Source: Locusta migratoria
Taxonomy: Eukaryota; Arthropoda; Insecta; Orthoptera; Acrididae
Direction of reading: 5' to 3'
NCBI GenBank assembly: GCA_026315105.1
Contig: CM048746.1
Location: 644,895,898-644,959,897, forward strand
Length of the DNA stretch: 64,000 bases
Shown here: positions 61,482-64,000 of the stretch, one piece after another
How positions within the stretch are numbered: the stretch's first letter is position 1
Layout: each line of letters starts with the position of its first letter
Position numbers and translations under genes: made by a program
Notes under the pieces: model-generated
Database searches by the model: none
What the model was told of the DNA's origin: nothing
The model's input: the letters and a program-made list of their open reading frames with translations, nothing else

Positions 61482-64000
61482 TGCTTTTGACTTGTTTGGT
61501 TTATCAATTCAAAGAGATGTGCTTCAAATTTCGTCAATAGTGCCTCAGGATAAAATCAATGCATTGTGTGACAAATATAGTGACTTGTTTTCGCCGGAAC
61601 TAGGTTGTGCAAAAGACTTCGTGGCACATGTAACTTTAAAAGAATCTGCAGTTCCAAAATTTCGTAAAGCTAGACCAGTGCCTATCGCCTTGCGTGATAC
61701 AGTTGCCGAAGAACTTAAACGTTGGCAAGATAGTGGTGTGATTTCTCCTGTTTCTGCGAGTCAGTGGGCCTCGCCTATAGTAATTATACCCAAGCCGTCA
61801 GGAAAACTTCGTCTCTGTGCGGACTTTAAATCAACAGTGAACAGTCAAACAATTGTAGACACTTACCCTCTGCCCAGACCTGAGGAACTGATGGACAAAT
61901 TAGGACAGTCTCGCTTCTTTTGTAATATTGATTTAGCAGAGGCATACTTACAAATACCGCTTGATGACGAGTCAAAAAAATTTTTCGTCATTAATACTCA
62001 CATGGGCCTTTTTCAATTTCAACGCCTACCCTTTGGCAGTTCTTCCGCTCCCGCTATTTTTCAGCGTTTTTTGGAACAGCTGACAGTTTCTGTACCGTGT
62101 TGTTCGAACTATTTAGATGATATTGTGGTATCCGGACGTACAGTTGAAGAACATTTAGCAAACCTGGAGTTCCTTTTCACAGTTTTGACTGCAGCAGGTC
62201 TACGTTGCAATAAAGCAAAGTGTTCGTTTTTTCAAACTGTAATAGAATACCTAGGCCATGTGATTAATGCCCAAGGAATACATCCCTTACAGTCACATCT
62301 TCGAGCAATCAAAGACTTGCCTCCTCCTAAGAATGTGCATGAGTTGCAAGCAGTGATGGGAAATCTTAACTATTATTTCAGATTTATTCCCAATGCCTCT
62401 CAGATTGCAGCTCCACTGCATCACTTACGTAGGAAGAATGTTCCTTTTGTATGGTCTAAAGATTGTCAGGTTGCCTTTGACAAATTAAAGTCTGCACTAC
62501 TCAGTGATGCATGTTTGATTCCCTTTGACCCACAGAAGCCTGTAGTGCTAGCAGTTGACGCCTCGTCGTACGGTGTGGGTGCAGTTCTGTCGCATCGTAT
62601 TGGTTCTCACGATCGTCCTATTGCCTTTGCATCCAAGCTACTGACGCCAACGCAACAGAATTACAGTCAGATAGAAAAGGAGGCCTTAGCAATCATTTAC
62701 GGCGTCACAAAGTTTCATCATTATCTGTATGGCAGAAAATTCTATTTGTTGACAGACCACAAGCCTCTCACGTCGTTGTTCTCACCCACAAAACCGATTC
62801 CGCCCCGTACGGCACAAAAGCTTCAGCGATGGTCCTTAATACTGTCTAATTATCAGTATGAGATTTTGTACCGACCTACCACTAAACACGCCAACGCGGA
62901 CACACTTTCCCGACTTCCGGTTGGCCAGGATGTGTCGTTTGATTCTTCGGAAATGGCATGTTGTCAGATAGACTCCAGAGATGCTTCCGCTGTCGCAGAC
63001 TTTCCTTTGAACTCTCGTCGGGTTGCACAGGAAACAGCTGCGGATGCAGACCTAAGTGTGGTAGCACGTTTTGTTCGCTCAGGGTGGCCTGCCAGAGCCA
63101 AAGACATTGATCGGCCTCTGGTTCGACGTTATTTTGCACAACGTCATGCATTATCTTTAAGTCAGGGTGTACTGTTGTTGCATACCGACAACGACCAAGC
63201 AAGAGTGATTGTTCCTCGTTCCCTGCAACGTGAAGTGTTACGCCTCCTGCATCAAGGACATTGGGGTATTGTTAGGACAAAGCAATTGGCCAGACGTCAT
63301 TGTACCTGGGTTGGTATGGACGCTCAGATAGAGAGCATGACATCACAGTGTACAGTTTGTGCGGAGCATCAGGCGGCTCCTCCACAGCGTTTCTCAGACT
63401 GGCCACGCCCCACGGGACCATGGCAACGTTTACATATTGACTTTGCCGGACCTTTCTGGAATACGCGCTGGTTAATTGTTGTAGACGCTTTCAGCACGTT
63501 TCCTTTTGTGATTGCCATGAACTCAACGACGGCGTCTAGTACAATCAGTGCCTTAACATCAGTGTTTTGCATCGAAGGTTTGCCTGAAACCATCGTCAGT
63601 GACAATGGACCTCAGTTTGTTAGTGCGGAATTTCAACAGTTTTGTCGTGTAAATGGCATTCAGCATATCACCACCGCACCTTTTCACCCTCAGTCCAATG
63701 GTGAAGCAGAACGTTTCGTTCGAACATTCAAGTCTCACATGGAGAAGATGAAAGGTCAGCACTCCAGGCAGCAAGCTCTTCAAATTTTCCTGTCTACGTA
63801 TCGGTGCATGCCACGTGACGGCCCGTCTCCTGCCGAGCTGCTACACGGCCGCCGTCACCGCACTCTCCTTCACCTGCTGCAGCCTCCCACGCACCGAGTC
63901 GGTTCGTATGGCGCTACGCGTTTTCAGGTTTCCACGCCGGTGCTGTACAGGGTGTTTGCTGGAAACAAGAAGACATGGTTGCCGGGCACCATTCAACGCG
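61459..64000 (+). CDS. Gypsy-3 pol: RT, RNase H and integrase (partial at window end)
   Basis: Open from 61459 to the window end without a stop. It starts with the last residues of the protease (IFGLDAFDLFGL), so the protease itself is deleted. RT: RPVPIALRDTVAEELKRW, then FFCNIDLAEAYLQIPLDD (Asp), LPFGSSSAPAIFQRFLEQL and CCSNYLDDIVVSG (Y-L-D-D). RNase H: VVLAVDASSYGVGAVLSHR (Asp), YSQIEKEALAIIYGV (Glu), FYLLTDHKPL (Asp). Integrase: LLHQGHWG and CTVCAEHQ (zinc), LHIDFAGPF (Asp), ETIVSDNGPQF (Asp), SNGEAERFVRTFK (Glu). It is in the +1 frame relative to gag. Confidence 0.93.

Larger units (their letters stand above)
59984..64000 (+). mobile_element. Gypsy-3: Ty3/Gypsy retrotransposon, runs off the window
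   Basis: A 5' LTR, leader, gag and pol in order. Pol is open for at least 847 codons to the window end with all catalytic residues in view, but the nucleocapsid and almost the whole protease are missing. It is inserted in a LINE RT. Its LTR family also produced the solo LTR at 19831-20345. The 3' LTR lies outside the window. Confidence 0.9.

Overview
This window looks like a piece of a large, repeat-rich insect genome, most likely a grasshopper or locust (Acrididae, Schistocerca-like). The evidence is the five copies of a tRNA-derived SINE whose head reads GGCCGCGGTGGCCGAG and whose B box reads GGTTCGAATCC, a type I recall as very abundant in Schistocerca. A second tRNA-derived SINE and a mix of Jockey, CR1, R1 and Tx1-type LINEs, Penelope-like elements, Copia, Mag-type Gypsy, hAT, PIF/Harbinger, mariner and piggyBac-type elements fit the same picture. 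I found no convincing host gene, rRNA, functional tRNA or CRISPR array. Almost every coding stretch is a transposable-element gene, and most are broken.

Layout. 1-2045: decayed Jockey-type LINE (+). 2046-5324: no gene. 5325-21260: a nested stack. A CR1-type LINE (-) carries a SINE (6325-6506), a whole Copia element (8466-19414, -) and a solo Gypsy LTR (19831-20345). The Copia element in turn carries a 0.93-kb DNA transposon (15063-15989) and a Mag-type Gypsy element with a partial tandem copy (9715-14802). 21640-23300: small DNA transposons and a transposase remnant. 23776-28397: second Copia element (-). 28403-30869: no gene. 30870-32600: fossil KRBA2/Ginger-like integrase gene (+) cut by a LINE tail. 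32623-35036: R1-type LINE (+), fused at its end to a Penelope RT fragment (35037-35287). 35501-40737: Tx1/L1-type LINE (+). 42126-43969: probable hAT-like element. 44525-48983: second Mag-type Gypsy (-), with nearly identical LTRs. 48989-55200: mostly gene-free, with SINEs, a 326-bp inverted repeat, and a second copy of the 15-kb DNA transposon family. 55200-56790: Penelope-like fragment split by a palindromic mariner-type MITE, each arm of which carries its own SINE. 56791-59389: decayed Gypsy (-) carrying a piggyBac-like MITE, an hAT remnant and a SINE. 59390-59983: LINE RT fragment. 59984-64000 (runs off the window): Gypsy element (+) with an open pol frame but no protease or nucleocapsid.

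There is no operon or pathway here. The organisation is insertion history, and it can be ordered. The CR1 LINE came first, then Copia-1 (LTRs differ at about 16 of 261 positions by eye), then Gypsy-1 inside it (about 8 of 192 plus an indel). Copia-2 LTRs differ at about 7 of 229, and Gypsy-2 at about 2 of 220, which makes Gypsy-2 the youngest dated insertion. The observation I would follow first is a pair of tiny palindromic insertions flanked by 8-bp repeats (23957-23992 and 21643-21682).
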